Below are positions 53,801 through 61,591 of a stretch of 64,000 nt of DNA, one piece after another (position 1 is the first letter of the stretch; every line of letters begins with the position of its first letter). The position numbers and the translations under genes are program-made. The notes under the pieces were generated by a model. The model was not told the DNA's origin. It searched no databases and worked only from the letters and a program-made list of their open reading frames with translations. This stretch comes from Selenomonadaceae bacterium (GTDB lineage Bacteria; Bacillota; Negativicutes; Selenomonadales; Selenomonadaceae). The stretch is from the NCBI GenBank assembly GCA_029338835.1, contig JAQYBD010000044.1:1-64000 (forward strand), in the 5' to 3' direction.

Positions 53801-53876
53801 AGGGGTATCGCCAAGTTGGTAAGGCACGGGTCTCTGAATCCCGCATGCGTTGGTTCGAGTCCAGCTACCCCTGCCA
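53801..53876 (+). tRNA. tRNA-Gln (anticodon CTG)
   Basis: A 76-base cloverleaf with acceptor stem AGGGGTA/TACCCCT, discriminator G, and encoded CCA. The D arm is GCC...GGC. The anticodon arm is CGGGT-CTCTGAA-TCCCG, with loop CTCTGAA giving CTG at 34-36. The innermost stem pair is T-T. The T arm is GTTGG-TTCGAGT-CCAGC. It stands alone with a consensus promoter and a terminator. Confidence 0.93.
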
Positions 53877-53887
53877 TAAGAAGATAG

Positions 53888-53914
53888 AGACCGATGATGA
53901 ATCGGTCTTTTTTT
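53888..53914 (+). terminator. terminator after tRNA-Gln
   Basis: AGACCGAT/ATCGGTCT hairpin followed by seven T residues. Confidence 0.93.
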
Positions 53915-53948
53915 GTCTTCATGCACCGGACAATGACATGGACTCAGC

Positions 53949-53994
53949 AAAAAATCCCCGCAGGAATGGTTTTACCCATCCCCTGCGGGGATTT
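53949..53994 (-). terminator. terminator after the secreted protein gene
   Basis: AAATCCCCGCAGG/CCTGCGGGGATTT hairpin with a T-run on the minus strand. Confidence 0.88.
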
Positions 53995-54031
53995 CGTCGT
54001 CATGAGCAAACTGCTATGATGCATACAGCTT

Positions 54032-54736
54032 TTATTTCTTATTCTTCTTGTTTTTCTTGCTGTTCGCCTGCTTTGCCATGGCCTTATCCTGAGAATCCGT
54101 CAGGGTTGCGATGCCTTTCTGGAAGGCTGCCAGCGAAGATGCACGCAGATCCGGATTATCGATGAGTTCTACACCATAACGTTTGCCGGACGGCGTGCGG
54201 AAGAACGCCACCGCCATCTGCGTATCCGCCTTGGCCACTTCATCTGCCTTGCCATCACCATCCGTATCGATCTCGATTTCTTTGGCCGTCACGGCGTAGA
54301 TAGCCTTGTTCTTTGGCGTGAGATTCACGAGCATGATGCCCTCATAGCCATTGCTGCCCATGATGCCCTGCAACAGTTTTTCCGCTTCCTGCGGTTTCAG
54401 TTTGTTGAGATCCGGCACCTTCTTGTCATCAAAGGCATCCGTCAAGACAATCCAGGCATATTTGATGTTGTATTCCTCATTGTCGAAGATGAGTACGTCA
54501 CCCTGCTTGTCCTCATAGAGCAGGCTGGCCGGAATGACGCCGACCGGCTTCTGCGGGCACTGGATGGAGAATCCGTACTGCTTGCTCGTGTACGTATACG
54601 GCAACGAGATTTCAGCGGATTCTCCGGCATTCCCCTGGACATCAGCGGCCTGTGCTGCAGCCATGGCTGGCATGGCGGGAGCCATCAGGAACGATGCCCC
54701 CAAGGCTGCAGCAGCCAGATATGCATAAATTTTCAT
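54032..54736 (-). CDS. secreted protein of unknown function with a calcium-loop-like motif
   Basis: A 234-residue protein with a clear signal peptide (MKIYAYLAAAALGASF..., cut probably after AMAAA). The mature part begins with a segment like those of proteins that describe FSIQCPQKPVGVIP. DTDGDGKADE near residue 168 resembles an EF-hand/dockerin-type calcium loop. The C-terminus is lysine/asparagine-rich. The ATG at 54736 lies near TAAAGGAGTAATTGC. It follows pncC by 5 bases in the same direction, so it may be co-transcribed with pncC-rimO. No family recognised. Confidence 0.7.
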   Translation of the reverse strand: MKIYAYLAAAALGASFLMAPAMPAMAAAQAADVQGNAGESAEISLPYTYTSKQYGFSIQCPQKPVGVIPASLLYEDKQGDVLIFDNEEYNIKYAWIVLTDAFDDKKVPDLNKLKPQEAEKLLQGIMGSNGYEGIMLVNLTPKNKAIYAVTAKEIEIDTDGDGKADEVAKADTQMAVAFFRTPSGKRYGVELIDNPDLRASSLAAFQKGIATLTDSQDKAMAKQANSKKNKKNKK

Positions 54737-54741
54737 CGCAA

Positions 54742-55269
54742 TTACTCCTTTATCTGCAAGTCATCCGCATACAGCGGCTCCGAAAAAGAACGATGCTGCT
54801 TCGTCAAAAAGAAGCAGAGCATCTTCAAGGCTGTTTCCGTACTTTGCCGCTTGATTTCCGTACGCGAACCATGGAAATGATTTTCCTTGACTATCGTACC
54901 ACCGGGACCTGAAACAGCAATGAAAACCAGCCCAACGGGTTTGGCGGCTGTGCCGCCACCGGGGCCCGCAATCCCCGTAATGCCGACGCCCACATCCGTC
55001 TCGATACTCCGGCGGATGCCTTCTGCCATCTCACGAGCAGTCTCAGCAGAGACGGCACCATGTGCCACGAGCGTTTCGTGCTGGACACCGACCAGTTTCT
55101 CTTTGATGTAGTTCGTATACGAAACGACAGAGCCCATGACATAGTCTGAACTGCCGGCGATATCCGTCAGCCGGCTGGTCAGGAGCCCTCCCGTACAGGA
55201 TTCGGCACAAGCAATCGTCCTGCCCTGCTCTTTCAGCAGTTTGCCTGCCTGTTCCTCAATCTTCATCAT
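54742..55269 (-). CDS. pncC: nicotinamide-nucleotide amidohydrolase PncC (CinA C-terminal domain)
   Basis: Deamidates nicotinamide mononucleotide to nicotinate mononucleotide in NAD recycling. The 175-residue protein is the single CinA C-terminal domain, with TIACAESCTGGLLTSRLTD near residue 17, GSVVSYTNYIKEKLVGV, and GVGITGIAGPGGGTAAKPVGLVFIA. The N-terminal molybdopterin-like half of CinA is absent, as in E. coli PncC. The ATG at 55269 lies behind GAGG, 14 bases after rimO. Confidence 0.93.
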   Translation of the reverse strand: MMKIEEQAGKLLKEQGRTIACAESCTGGLLTSRLTDIAGSSDYVMGSVVSYTNYIKEKLVGVQHETLVAHGAVSAETAREMAEGIRRSIETDVGVGITGIAGPGGGTAAKPVGLVFIAVSGPGGTIVKENHFHGSRTEIKRQSTETALKMLCFFLTKQHRSFSEPLYADDLQIKE

Positions 55270-55283
55270 GCATTCGCCTCATT

Positions 55284-56633
55284 TCATTTTTCTGCAGCCG
55301 TCTTGCCATCCAGGCGTTCTCCGACAAGGTCGTACGTGAAGCCCTGCAGGATCTTGACATGCACCATGTCCCCCGGTTTGCTGTCCGTATCATTCTCGAC
55401 ATAAACCTGCCCATCGACATCCGGCGCTTCACGGTAAGAACGGCCGACAGCAATATTGGGCTGCTCTTCATCGCGTCCTTCGATGAGGACATCGAGTTCC
55501 TTGCCCTCGAGGGACTGATTGATTTCTTCAGAAATCTTGCACTGCAGGCTCATGAGATCATGGTAGCGTTCCTGCATGACGTCCTCAGCCACCTGATTCG
55601 GCATATCGTATGCAGGGGTTCCTTCCTCGCGCGAATATGTGAAAACGCCTACTTTATCAAGCCGCATCTCCTCGATGAAGTTGCGCAGGGTCTGATATTG
55701 CGCATCCGTCTCGCCCGGAAAACCAACGAGGAACGTCGAGCGGATGGTCACGCCAGGAATGCGTTCCCGGAGCTTCCCGATAAGCTTGCGCATATCTTCC
55801 TGCGTATCCGGACGGCGCATGCTGCGCAGTACTGCATCGTGCGCATGCTGCAGCGGCAGATCGACGTAATTGCAGATTTTGGGCTCACTGGCAATCGTCT
55901 CGATGAGTTCATCCGTAAAGTATTTGGGATAACTGTAGAGCGTGCGCACCCATTGGAGCTTCGGGACCTTGACAATCTCTTTGAGCAGTGCCGCGAGTTT
56001 CGGCTCACCATAAAGGTCACGACCATATTCTGTCGAGTCCTGGGCAATCAGCACGATCTCGCGGACCCCTTTCTCCGTGAGATTGCGAATCTCATCACAG
56101 ATATCCTCGATGGGACGACTGCGATAATCACCGCGGATATAAGGAATAGCACAGAATGCACAACGGTTGTTGCAGCCTTCTGCGATCTTGACATAAGCCG
56201 TATAACCAGGGGTCGTCGTGATGCGCGGCGTGTGTTCATCATAAAGAGCCTCATCTTTGCCGGCAATGACGAGTCGATGGCCTTTGAGCGTTTCCTCCAC
56301 AGCCTCCATGATGCGCCCCCATGCTCCCGTGCCAATGATGGCATCTGCTTCCGGGATTTCATCCAGGAGTTCCTGCTTGTAACGCTGCCCCAGGCACCCT
56401 GCTACGATCAGGCTGCGGCAGCGGCCGCTTTCTTTGTATTCAGCCATATTGAGTACCGTCGTGATGGACTCTTCCTTCGCCGACTGGATGAAGGCGCATG
56501 TATTGACAATCAGGATATCCGCCTCAGCGGGATTAGCCGTGATCTCGATGCCGTGTTCCTTCAAGATGCCCAGCATGACCTCTGTATCGACAAGATTCTT
56601 GGAACAACCAAGACTGATGAAACCTGCTTTCAC
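55284..56633 (-). CDS. rimO: ribosomal protein S12 methylthiotransferase RimO
   Basis: Radical SAM enzyme that methylthiolates an aspartate of ribosomal protein S12. At 449 residues: UPF0004 domain with SLGCSKNLVDTEVMLG, NTCAFIQSAKEES and AGCLGQRY supplying three cluster cysteines; radical SAM core with EGCNNRCAFCAIPYIRG (CX3CX2C); and a C-terminal TRAM domain (about 375-445). The CSKNLVD segment distinguishes RimO from MiaB. The start is GTG at 56631-56633, behind GGAGGAG. Confidence 0.96.
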   Translation of the reverse strand: MKAGFISLGCSKNLVDTEVMLGILKEHGIEITANPAEADILIVNTCAFIQSAKEESITTVLNMAEYKESGRCRSLIVAGCLGQRYKQELLDEIPEADAIIGTGAWGRIMEAVEETLKGHRLVIAGKDEALYDEHTPRITTTPGYTAYVKIAEGCNNRCAFCAIPYIRGDYRSRPIEDICDEIRNLTEKGVREIVLIAQDSTEYGRDLYGEPKLAALLKEIVKVPKLQWVRTLYSYPKYFTDELIETIASEPKICNYVDLPLQHAHDAVLRSMRRPDTQEDMRKLIGKLRERIPGVTIRSTFLVGFPGETDAQYQTLRNFIEEMRLDKVGVFTYSREEGTPAYDMPNQVAEDVMQERYHDLMSLQCKISEEINQSLEGKELDVLIEGRDEEQPNIAVGRSYREAPDVDGQVYVENDTDSKPGDMVHVKILQGFTYDLVGERLDGKTAAEK

Positions 56634-56690
56634 TGAAAAACTCCTCCTATACTTACATAATCAGGCTGCACAGCCTGCACAATACTCCCG

Positions 56691-56720
56691 AAAAGAGGAT
56701 GCTGCGACTGCAGCATCCTC
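56691..56720 (-). terminator. terminator of the solute-binding protein gene
   Basis: GAGGATGCTGC/GCAGCATCCTC hairpin with TTTT on the minus strand, 6 bases after the stop. Confidence 0.88.
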
Positions 56721-56725
56721 ATGGA

Positions 56726-57769
56726 TCATTTAAAACGGATGTTCCTGGCCCATTCATCAAGCAGATGACGTTTCTGTGTATCCGTGAATGTGACCGGCAC
56801 AGTAAACAGCACGAGATTCTTGCCGGCAAAGGATTTGTAGGCAAGGGTACTCGGATTGGTAGGAATAAAGAAATAATTATGGCTCTGCAGGGCAATCTGG
56901 GCTTCATCGGAAAGCAGCCAGTCCGCAAATGCTTCTGCCATGGCAATATCCTGCTTCTTCTCATGGGCAAGCAATCCGATCCCAGTAAGTCGCGCTGCAG
57001 TCCCATCCGAAGGATAGATGATCTGCAGGGGATAGCCGTCATGAATGTAGCGCAAGGTTTCGCTTTCAACAGCAACGGAGATGTCGACCTCGCCCATGCC
57101 TGCCTGTCTTACTGGATTGGAAAGATATCTCGCATATTGGACAACCTTGGGATGAAGCTGGCGCCAAATCCCCATGGTCGCCACTTCACCGAACTGTGCT
57201 GTCATCGCATAGAAAAGCTCTGCAGATGCATCCGCAGCCATGAAATCCGTCACGCCAATACGGGCATCCTGTCTGGCCAGTGCCTGCCAGGAATCCGGGA
57301 TATCATCCCGGAGCGTCTTCAAGTAATCGCGATTGACACAGAATACAATGGGATCATACCAGACGCCTGTCCAATAGCCGTCCTGCTGCCGGAAGGAATT
57401 GGGGACCATGTCATTGCGTTCGGAAATATACGGCACCAGATATCCTTTTGCAGCCGCCTGCTCCAGAGTCTGGCGGTCGGCCAGGAGCAGTGATGCCCGG
57501 CCGTTGTCAGAGGACGAAGCCATATCCTGCATCCGCTTGAGTGCATCATCTGCAGAGAGCGGTACGAAATTGACATGGACTCCTGAACTCTCTTCATACG
57601 CCTGTGATAAGATTTCTGCATGTTCTGCCGGCAGGGTCGTTATCACGGTGAGTTCATGCCGGCTGCGATGTCCGCCACTATGATCTGCACCAGCCAGATA
57701 CGCAGAGCCAGCCAGCACCAGCAGGAACAGGACGAACGCCGTGAGCAGTAAGGACGTATATCGCCTCAT
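56726..57769 (-). CDS. extracellular solute-binding protein, iron/thiamine family 1 type
   Basis: A 347-residue exported or membrane-tethered periplasmic binding protein. The N-terminal hydrophobic segment (about 5-27) is followed by HELTVITTLPAEHAEILSQAYEESSGV, the usual start of family 1 binding proteins (Fe3+, thiamine, phosphonate). WTGVWYDPIVFCVNRDYLK and FADWLLSDEAQIALQSHNYFFIPTNP are also typical. No permease or ATPase genes are adjacent, so it may be an orphan, or a sensor partner rather than a transporter subunit. The ATG at 57769 lies behind AGAGG. Confidence 0.85.
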   Translation of the reverse strand: MRRYTSLLLTAFVLFLLVLAGSAYLAGADHSGGHRSRHELTVITTLPAEHAEILSQAYEESSGVHVNFVPLSADDALKRMQDMASSSDNGRASLLLADRQTLEQAAAKGYLVPYISERNDMVPNSFRQQDGYWTGVWYDPIVFCVNRDYLKTLRDDIPDSWQALARQDARIGVTDFMAADASAELFYAMTAQFGEVATMGIWRQLHPKVVQYARYLSNPVRQAGMGEVDISVAVESETLRYIHDGYPLQIIYPSDGTAARLTGIGLLAHEKKQDIAMAEAFADWLLSDEAQIALQSHNYFFIPTNPSTLAYKSFAGKNLVLFTVPVTFTDTQKRHLLDEWARNIRFK

Positions 57770-57871
57770 GTTCTTAACCTCTCTATCCTAAGAATCAATT
57801 AGTTTACCCTTCATTATATCGGACTTTGCACGATTTCACAAGGTCATCGCTCCCGGTTTGTTTCACAATGC

Positions 57872-57902
57872 AAAAGGCAGCCGCGCTTGGCAGCTGCCTT
57901 TT
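57872..57902 (-). terminator. terminator of the proB-cvfB operon
   Basis: AAAAGGCAGC/GCTGCCTTTT hairpin with T residues on the minus strand, 11 bases after the cvfB-like stop. Confidence 0.9.
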
Positions 57903-57913
57903 ACAGATGGCAC

Positions 57914-58804
57914 TTACTTCAGATAGGTCCAGCCATCCTTTTCCTCAATCTTCCCTTCTTTCAGCAAATGGCCAAGAGCCCGCTTGAACGCTGCTTTGCT
58001 AATCTGGAATTTATCGCGGATCACTTCCGGGGAGGATTCGTCGCTGTAAGGCATACGTCCGTTGCGGCTCTCCAAAAGTTCCAGTATGCGCTGCGAATCC
58101 GTCATCAGAGCCTTTTCCTTGGCCTCGCGCAGAGAAGCATTGAGACGTCCATCCGGACGCACATACGTCACACGCGCCGTTACCACTTCACCGACTCGCG
58201 GACGCTCCTTCATTTCCTTATTCGCAATGAAGACAATATAGCGTTCTTTGCTGAACAGGAATGCGCCGCTGTCCGTATAGTTGTAGATGGCTCCCGTAAC
58301 CATATCGCCGACCTTGACATGTGTGGCGGGTACAGAAGCACGGCGCATCTCATCTTCCACTTCCATGGTCACGGCCAGGCGTCCGGATTTGTCGGTATAG
58401 AGTTTTGCCCATACCACTTCACCGATCTGAGGGCGGCCGCGCATGCCGGCATACGGCATGAAAATACCGCGTTCAGCTCCCACATCCAGGAAAGCACCGT
58501 CACGACTCACATTGATGACCCGCAATCTGGCAATCTGCCCCTCTTTCATCTTGGGTATGCGCATGCTGGCCGTCAAACGGCGTTTCGGATCCAGGTAAAG
58601 GAAAACATCGACAAAATCACCGACCTGAACGGGATGTGTCTGCTGGGTCTTGTGGAGCAGGATATCATCGGATGTATTGCCAGTCTGAGCATCGAGGAAA
58701 GCCCCCATCTCGTTGACGCGCACAACCTGCAAATGTGCCACGGTACTGGGACCGAATTTCTTCTTGGTCACATCCCTACTCGCAATCCCTGATTTCTCCA
58801 TCAT
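57914..58804 (-). CDS. S1-domain RNA-binding protein, CvfB family
   Basis: A 296-residue protein with repeated S1-like beta-barrel domains: about 25-80 (NEMGAFLDAQTGN), 85-140 (VSRDGAFLDVGAERGIFMPY) and 150-215 (YTDSGAFLFSKERYIVFI). A C-terminal winged-helix domain ends KIEEKDGWTYLK. This is the layout of CvfB/YitL, an RNA-binding virulence regulator in Staphylococcus. The ATG at 58802-58804 has AGGG about 8 bases before it; an upstream ATG overlapping rsfS lacks a ribosome site. It is the last gene of the operon. Confidence 0.9.
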   Translation of the reverse strand: MMEKSGIASRDVTKKKFGPSTVAHLQVVRVNEMGAFLDAQTGNTSDDILLHKTQQTHPVQVGDFVDVFLYLDPKRRLTASMRIPKMKEGQIARLRVINVSRDGAFLDVGAERGIFMPYAGMRGRPQIGEVVWAKLYTDKSGRLAVTMEVEDEMRRASVPATHVKVGDMVTGAIYNYTDSGAFLFSKERYIVFIANKEMKERPRVGEVVTARVTYVRPDGRLNASLREAKEKALMTDSQRILELLESRNGRMPYSDESSPEVIRDKFQISKAAFKRALGHLLKEGKIEEKDGWTYLK

Positions 58805-58820
58805 CCTATCATCCCTATCT

Positions 58821-59165
58821 TCAGTCTTCATAGACGGTCAGTTTCGCATCGCCCCAGAGCTGTTCCAGGGCATAGTACTCACGAGCTTCCTGCATGAATA
58901 CATGCGCGACGACATCACCAAAGTCGAGCAGGATCCACTCGCCTTCACGATACCCTTCTTTGTGATTGAATGCCACACCGGCCTTTGCCAGTTCTTCTTC
59001 GATATTATCCGCAATGGCACGCACCTGCGTCGCCGTATTGGCTGAGCAGATCACGAAATAATCCGCCGAGATCATCAGGCCTTCCATATCCATCGTTACG
59101 ATATCGCGTGCTTTCTTGTCACTGGCTGCCTTGCAGATAGCCGTGCAGATTTCTTTCTCTGTCAT
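58821..59165 (-). CDS. rsfS: ribosome silencing factor RsfS
   Basis: Binds L14 of the large ribosomal subunit and blocks subunit joining under starvation. The 114-residue protein has MDMEGLMISADYFVICSANTATQVRAI, GEWILLDFGDVVAHVF and REYYALEQLWGDA. The ATG at 59163-59165 lies behind AAGGAG. It follows the LCP gene by 42 bases. Confidence 0.95.
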   Translation of the reverse strand: MTEKEICTAICKAASDKKARDIVTMDMEGLMISADYFVICSANTATQVRAIADNIEEELAKAGVAFNHKEGYREGEWILLDFGDVVAHVFMQEAREYYALEQLWGDAKLTVYED

Positions 59166-59207
59166 AATAACTCCTTATCTTTATCACTGTCTCTTCCCTC
59201 TATGGAA

Positions 59208-60242
59208 TCACTGCTCTGTATGATGATCCATCTCTCCGGGGAAAAGCTCCTCCATCTTCTTCTGGATCCCGGACGTGTCCGGCAGCCAGATCGTATCATC
59301 ATCCTGGGCAGTGGTCCCCGGCAGCATGATGCTGACAGGATCTTCACTGCTCAGATGACGCAGTACATTTGCAAGATGCGCCGAGTCGAAGAACTCTGCG
59401 CTCGTGTCGACATCCTGACGGAAAATCCTGGCAATCGACGGCAATTTCGGGATGGTCTCCAGACGCATGGCCTGCTGGTAAAGTGCCTTGACAAATTTCT
59501 GCTGACGCTGCGTACGGCCAAAATCCCCGAGTTCCGTGCCGCGATAACGCAGATATTGTTCGGACTGGCTGCCATCCAGATGCTGATACCCCTTTTGGAG
59601 ATGAATGCGGTATCCAGACTCCGGATCCTCATAGTCCATATCGTTCTCGACATAAAGATCCACGCCGCCCAAAGCATCAATAAGCTCCACAAATGCCTTG
59701 AGGTCTACCACCACATACTGGTGTATGGAAATGCCGAGCAGCGCATTCACCTGACGGACCATCAGCGGCGCTCCGCCCTGTGTATAGACAGAACTCAAAC
59801 GCAGCGAATGTGCATGATCGACGACCTTGACCCAGGTATCACCCGGGATCGTAATGAACCGCATCCTGCCCGTATCATTCTCGATGCTCAAGACCAGCAC
59901 GGTATCTGCCTTCTGCCCCTCGGTATGAGTCGGTCCGGCACCATCATCAAGACCCAGGACCAGCACATTGGTATAGCCGTCAAAATTGGGGTTGACTGTG
60001 CCACGCCGTTCCTGCTGGCGTTGCGTATAGCCATCGTAGAGTGCATGATATTCCTGTGTGAGATACTCTGCACCACGAAAGAGGCCATAAATAGCTCCGG
60101 CTGACAGCAGGAGCAGGAACGTGCAGATGATGAGTGCCAGCATACGGCGCAGGAAACGCCTGCGCCTGGCCCGCGCCATCGCTTTCTTTTTCTGCTCGAT
60201 ATGGCGACGGGTAATATTTTCCGGTTCCCGTTTCCCCATCAT
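59208..60242 (-). CDS. LytR-CpsA-Psr (LCP) family protein
   Basis: Membrane-anchored phosphotransferase that attaches anionic glycopolymers to the cell wall. The 344-residue protein has a very basic N-terminal tail (ARARRRRFLRR), one helix (about 34-56), and then the LCP domain: VLVLGLDDGAG, KADTVLVLSIENDTGRMRFITIPGDTWV, and YLRYRGTELGDFGRTQRQQKFVKAL, where the arginines bind the polyprenyl phosphate. It starts ATGATG with the yqeK stop overlapping; either ATG is possible. The proB-rsfS operon position matches other Firmicutes. Confidence 0.93.
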   Translation of the reverse strand: MMGKREPENITRRHIEQKKKAMARARRRRFLRRMLALIICTFLLLLSAGAIYGLFRGAEYLTQEYHALYDGYTQRQQERRGTVNPNFDGYTNVLVLGLDDGAGPTHTEGQKADTVLVLSIENDTGRMRFITIPGDTWVKVVDHAHSLRLSSVYTQGGAPLMVRQVNALLGISIHQYVVVDLKAFVELIDALGGVDLYVENDMDYEDPESGYRIHLQKGYQHLDGSQSEQYLRYRGTELGDFGRTQRQQKFVKALYQQAMRLETIPKLPSIARIFRQDVDTSAEFFDSAHLANVLRHLSSEDPVSIMLPGTTAQDDDTIWLPDTSGIQKKMEELFPGEMDHHTEQ

Positions 60243-60829
60243 GCTTCCTTCTTCATCTTCAACAAGATCTCATTGCGAGCCAGGACCGTATCTGGATGGA
60301 TGAGATGGCGTTTGGCGACGACGAAGGTAATGGAATCACTGAGTCCTTCGAGCAACATCTCATCGAGCGTCGCTTCACGTGAAAGCTTGCGCAGCTTCTC
60401 AACCCCAGGATAGTCGCGGTTTGGCTCAATCATATCGGCAAACCAGATGATCTTATCGAGTGCCGTCATATGCTCGCCGCCTACCGTATGCCGAGCGATG
60501 GCCTGTTCCACATCCCGGTCATCGACGCCATAGATTTCCCTTACGCGCCGCGCACCGATTGGGCCATGCAGGAGAAGTGGCATCGAGCGTTCCACCGTAC
60601 CGATAGGAAGCTGACGCTTCTCTGCCTCAGCAATCATATCCTCATTGGGAAACTCACGGGCGCAGTCGTGCAGGAGTCCCGCAACACGAGCCTGTTCCTC
60701 ATCGACCCCAAACCGGCAGGCCAGGCGTACTGCAGTATCCGACACACCGAGCGAGTGGCGGAAGCGAGTCGGTTTGAGACGGCTCTGAAGTTCCTGTTTC
60801 ATCGTTTCATAATCCATTGCAAAACTCAT
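60239..60829 (-). CDS. yqeK: YqeK-type HD hydrolase (bis(5'-nucleosyl)-tetraphosphatase)
   Basis: A 196-residue HD-domain protein of the YqeK family; family members hydrolyse Ap4A symmetrically to ADP. The metal motifs are RFRHSLGVSDTAVRL, LLHDCAREF, LLHGPIGARRVRE and FADMIEPNRDYPG. It begins at an ATG overlapping the nadD stop, with AAGG upstream, and its own stop overlaps the LCP start. Adjacency to nadD is widely conserved. Confidence 0.94.
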   Translation of the reverse strand: MSFAMDYETMKQELQSRLKPTRFRHSLGVSDTAVRLACRFGVDEEQARVAGLLHDCAREFPNEDMIAEAEKRQLPIGTVERSMPLLLHGPIGARRVREIYGVDDRDVEQAIARHTVGGEHMTALDKIIWFADMIEPNRDYPGVEKLRKLSREATLDEMLLEGLSDSITFVVAKRHLIHPDTVLARNEILLKMKKEA

Positions 60830-61431
60830 CGATACAGCCCTTCTTTTTTGATATAATCTGCCACAGCAGCAGGTAACATATAGCGGACAGAACGCCCGGC
60901 ACGGATGCGCGCACGGATTTCCGTCGAAGAAATCTCAAGCTCCGGCGTCGTGAGCTGATGGATATGACGCTCGCAAAGAGAGCCAAACGCCTCTCGCAGA
61001 TGTGCCATATCGAGCTTCGTCCCCTGCCGTGTGGCGGCAATGAAGTGACAGGAAGCCAGCAGATGCTCAGACGCATGCCACGACGGCAGAGCATTGATGG
61101 CATCTGCGCCCGTGATGAAGAAGAACGTGGCTCGTCGGCCAAATTGCCGATGCAGCTCATCAATCGTATCCGATGTATACGATACCCCCCGACGGCACAT
61201 CTCGATATCCGATGCTTCAAAATACGGATTATCTGCAACAGCCAGCCGTGTCATAGCCAGACGGTCATGGGCTGGTGCCACCTTCTTTTCCAGTTTGAAC
61301 GGAGAATTGGCTGCCGGAATGAACAAGATTTTCACTAGTCTGCAGGCATCCCGCACATACTCAGCCGTCAGCAAATGTCCATTATGGATAGGATCGAACG
61401 TCCCGCCCATGATACCAATCCGATCTGCCAT
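60826..61431 (-). CDS. nadD: nicotinate-nucleotide adenylyltransferase
   Basis: Makes nicotinate adenine dinucleotide from NaMN and ATP. The 201-residue protein has GIMGGTFDPIHNGHLLTAEYV (nucleotidyltransferase HxGH), KLEKKVAPAHDRLAMTRLA, and ISSTEIRARIRAGRSVRYMLP. Start is ATG at 61429-61431, or the TTG just before it; GGAGG is nearby and lies inside the small gene upstream. It overlaps yqeK downstream by 4 bases. Confidence 0.95.
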   Translation of the reverse strand: MADRIGIMGGTFDPIHNGHLLTAEYVRDACRLVKILFIPAANSPFKLEKKVAPAHDRLAMTRLAVADNPYFEASDIEMCRRGVSYTSDTIDELHRQFGRRATFFFITGADAINALPSWHASEHLLASCHFIAATRQGTKLDMAHLREAFGSLCERHIHQLTTPELEISSTEIRARIRAGRSVRYMLPAAVADYIKKEGLYR

Positions 61432-61438
61432 CAAGAAT

Positions 61439-61591
61439 TCACCCCTCCAGGATCCAGTTCAAGAGACAGGCAGCAGCTGCTGCCGAAACGGCCATGCATG
61501 CGATGGCCCGCAGATAATCCCTGGCATCAAAGGCTCCTTTCGGCGTCCTCAGATATTGCCGCAAAGCTTGGAGATACGCCAGATACCTCAT
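61439..61591 (-). CDS. 50-residue putative membrane protein between proA and nadD
   Basis: A short gene too small for most gene callers. It starts MRYLAYLQALRQYLRTPKG, continues FDARDYLRAIACMAV and ends SAAAAACLLNWILEG, with one hydrophobic helix at about residues 29-47. The ATG (61589-61591) overlaps the proA stop by 4 bases (ATGA), a coupled arrangement. The stop at 61439 is 8 bases before nadD, and its last codons contain the nadD ribosome site. The coding density of this operon would otherwise leave an unexplained gap. No family recognised; it could be a membrane anchor or a small regulator. Confidence 0.6.
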   Translation of the reverse strand: MRYLAYLQALRQYLRTPKGAFDARDYLRAIACMAVSAAAAACLLNWILEG

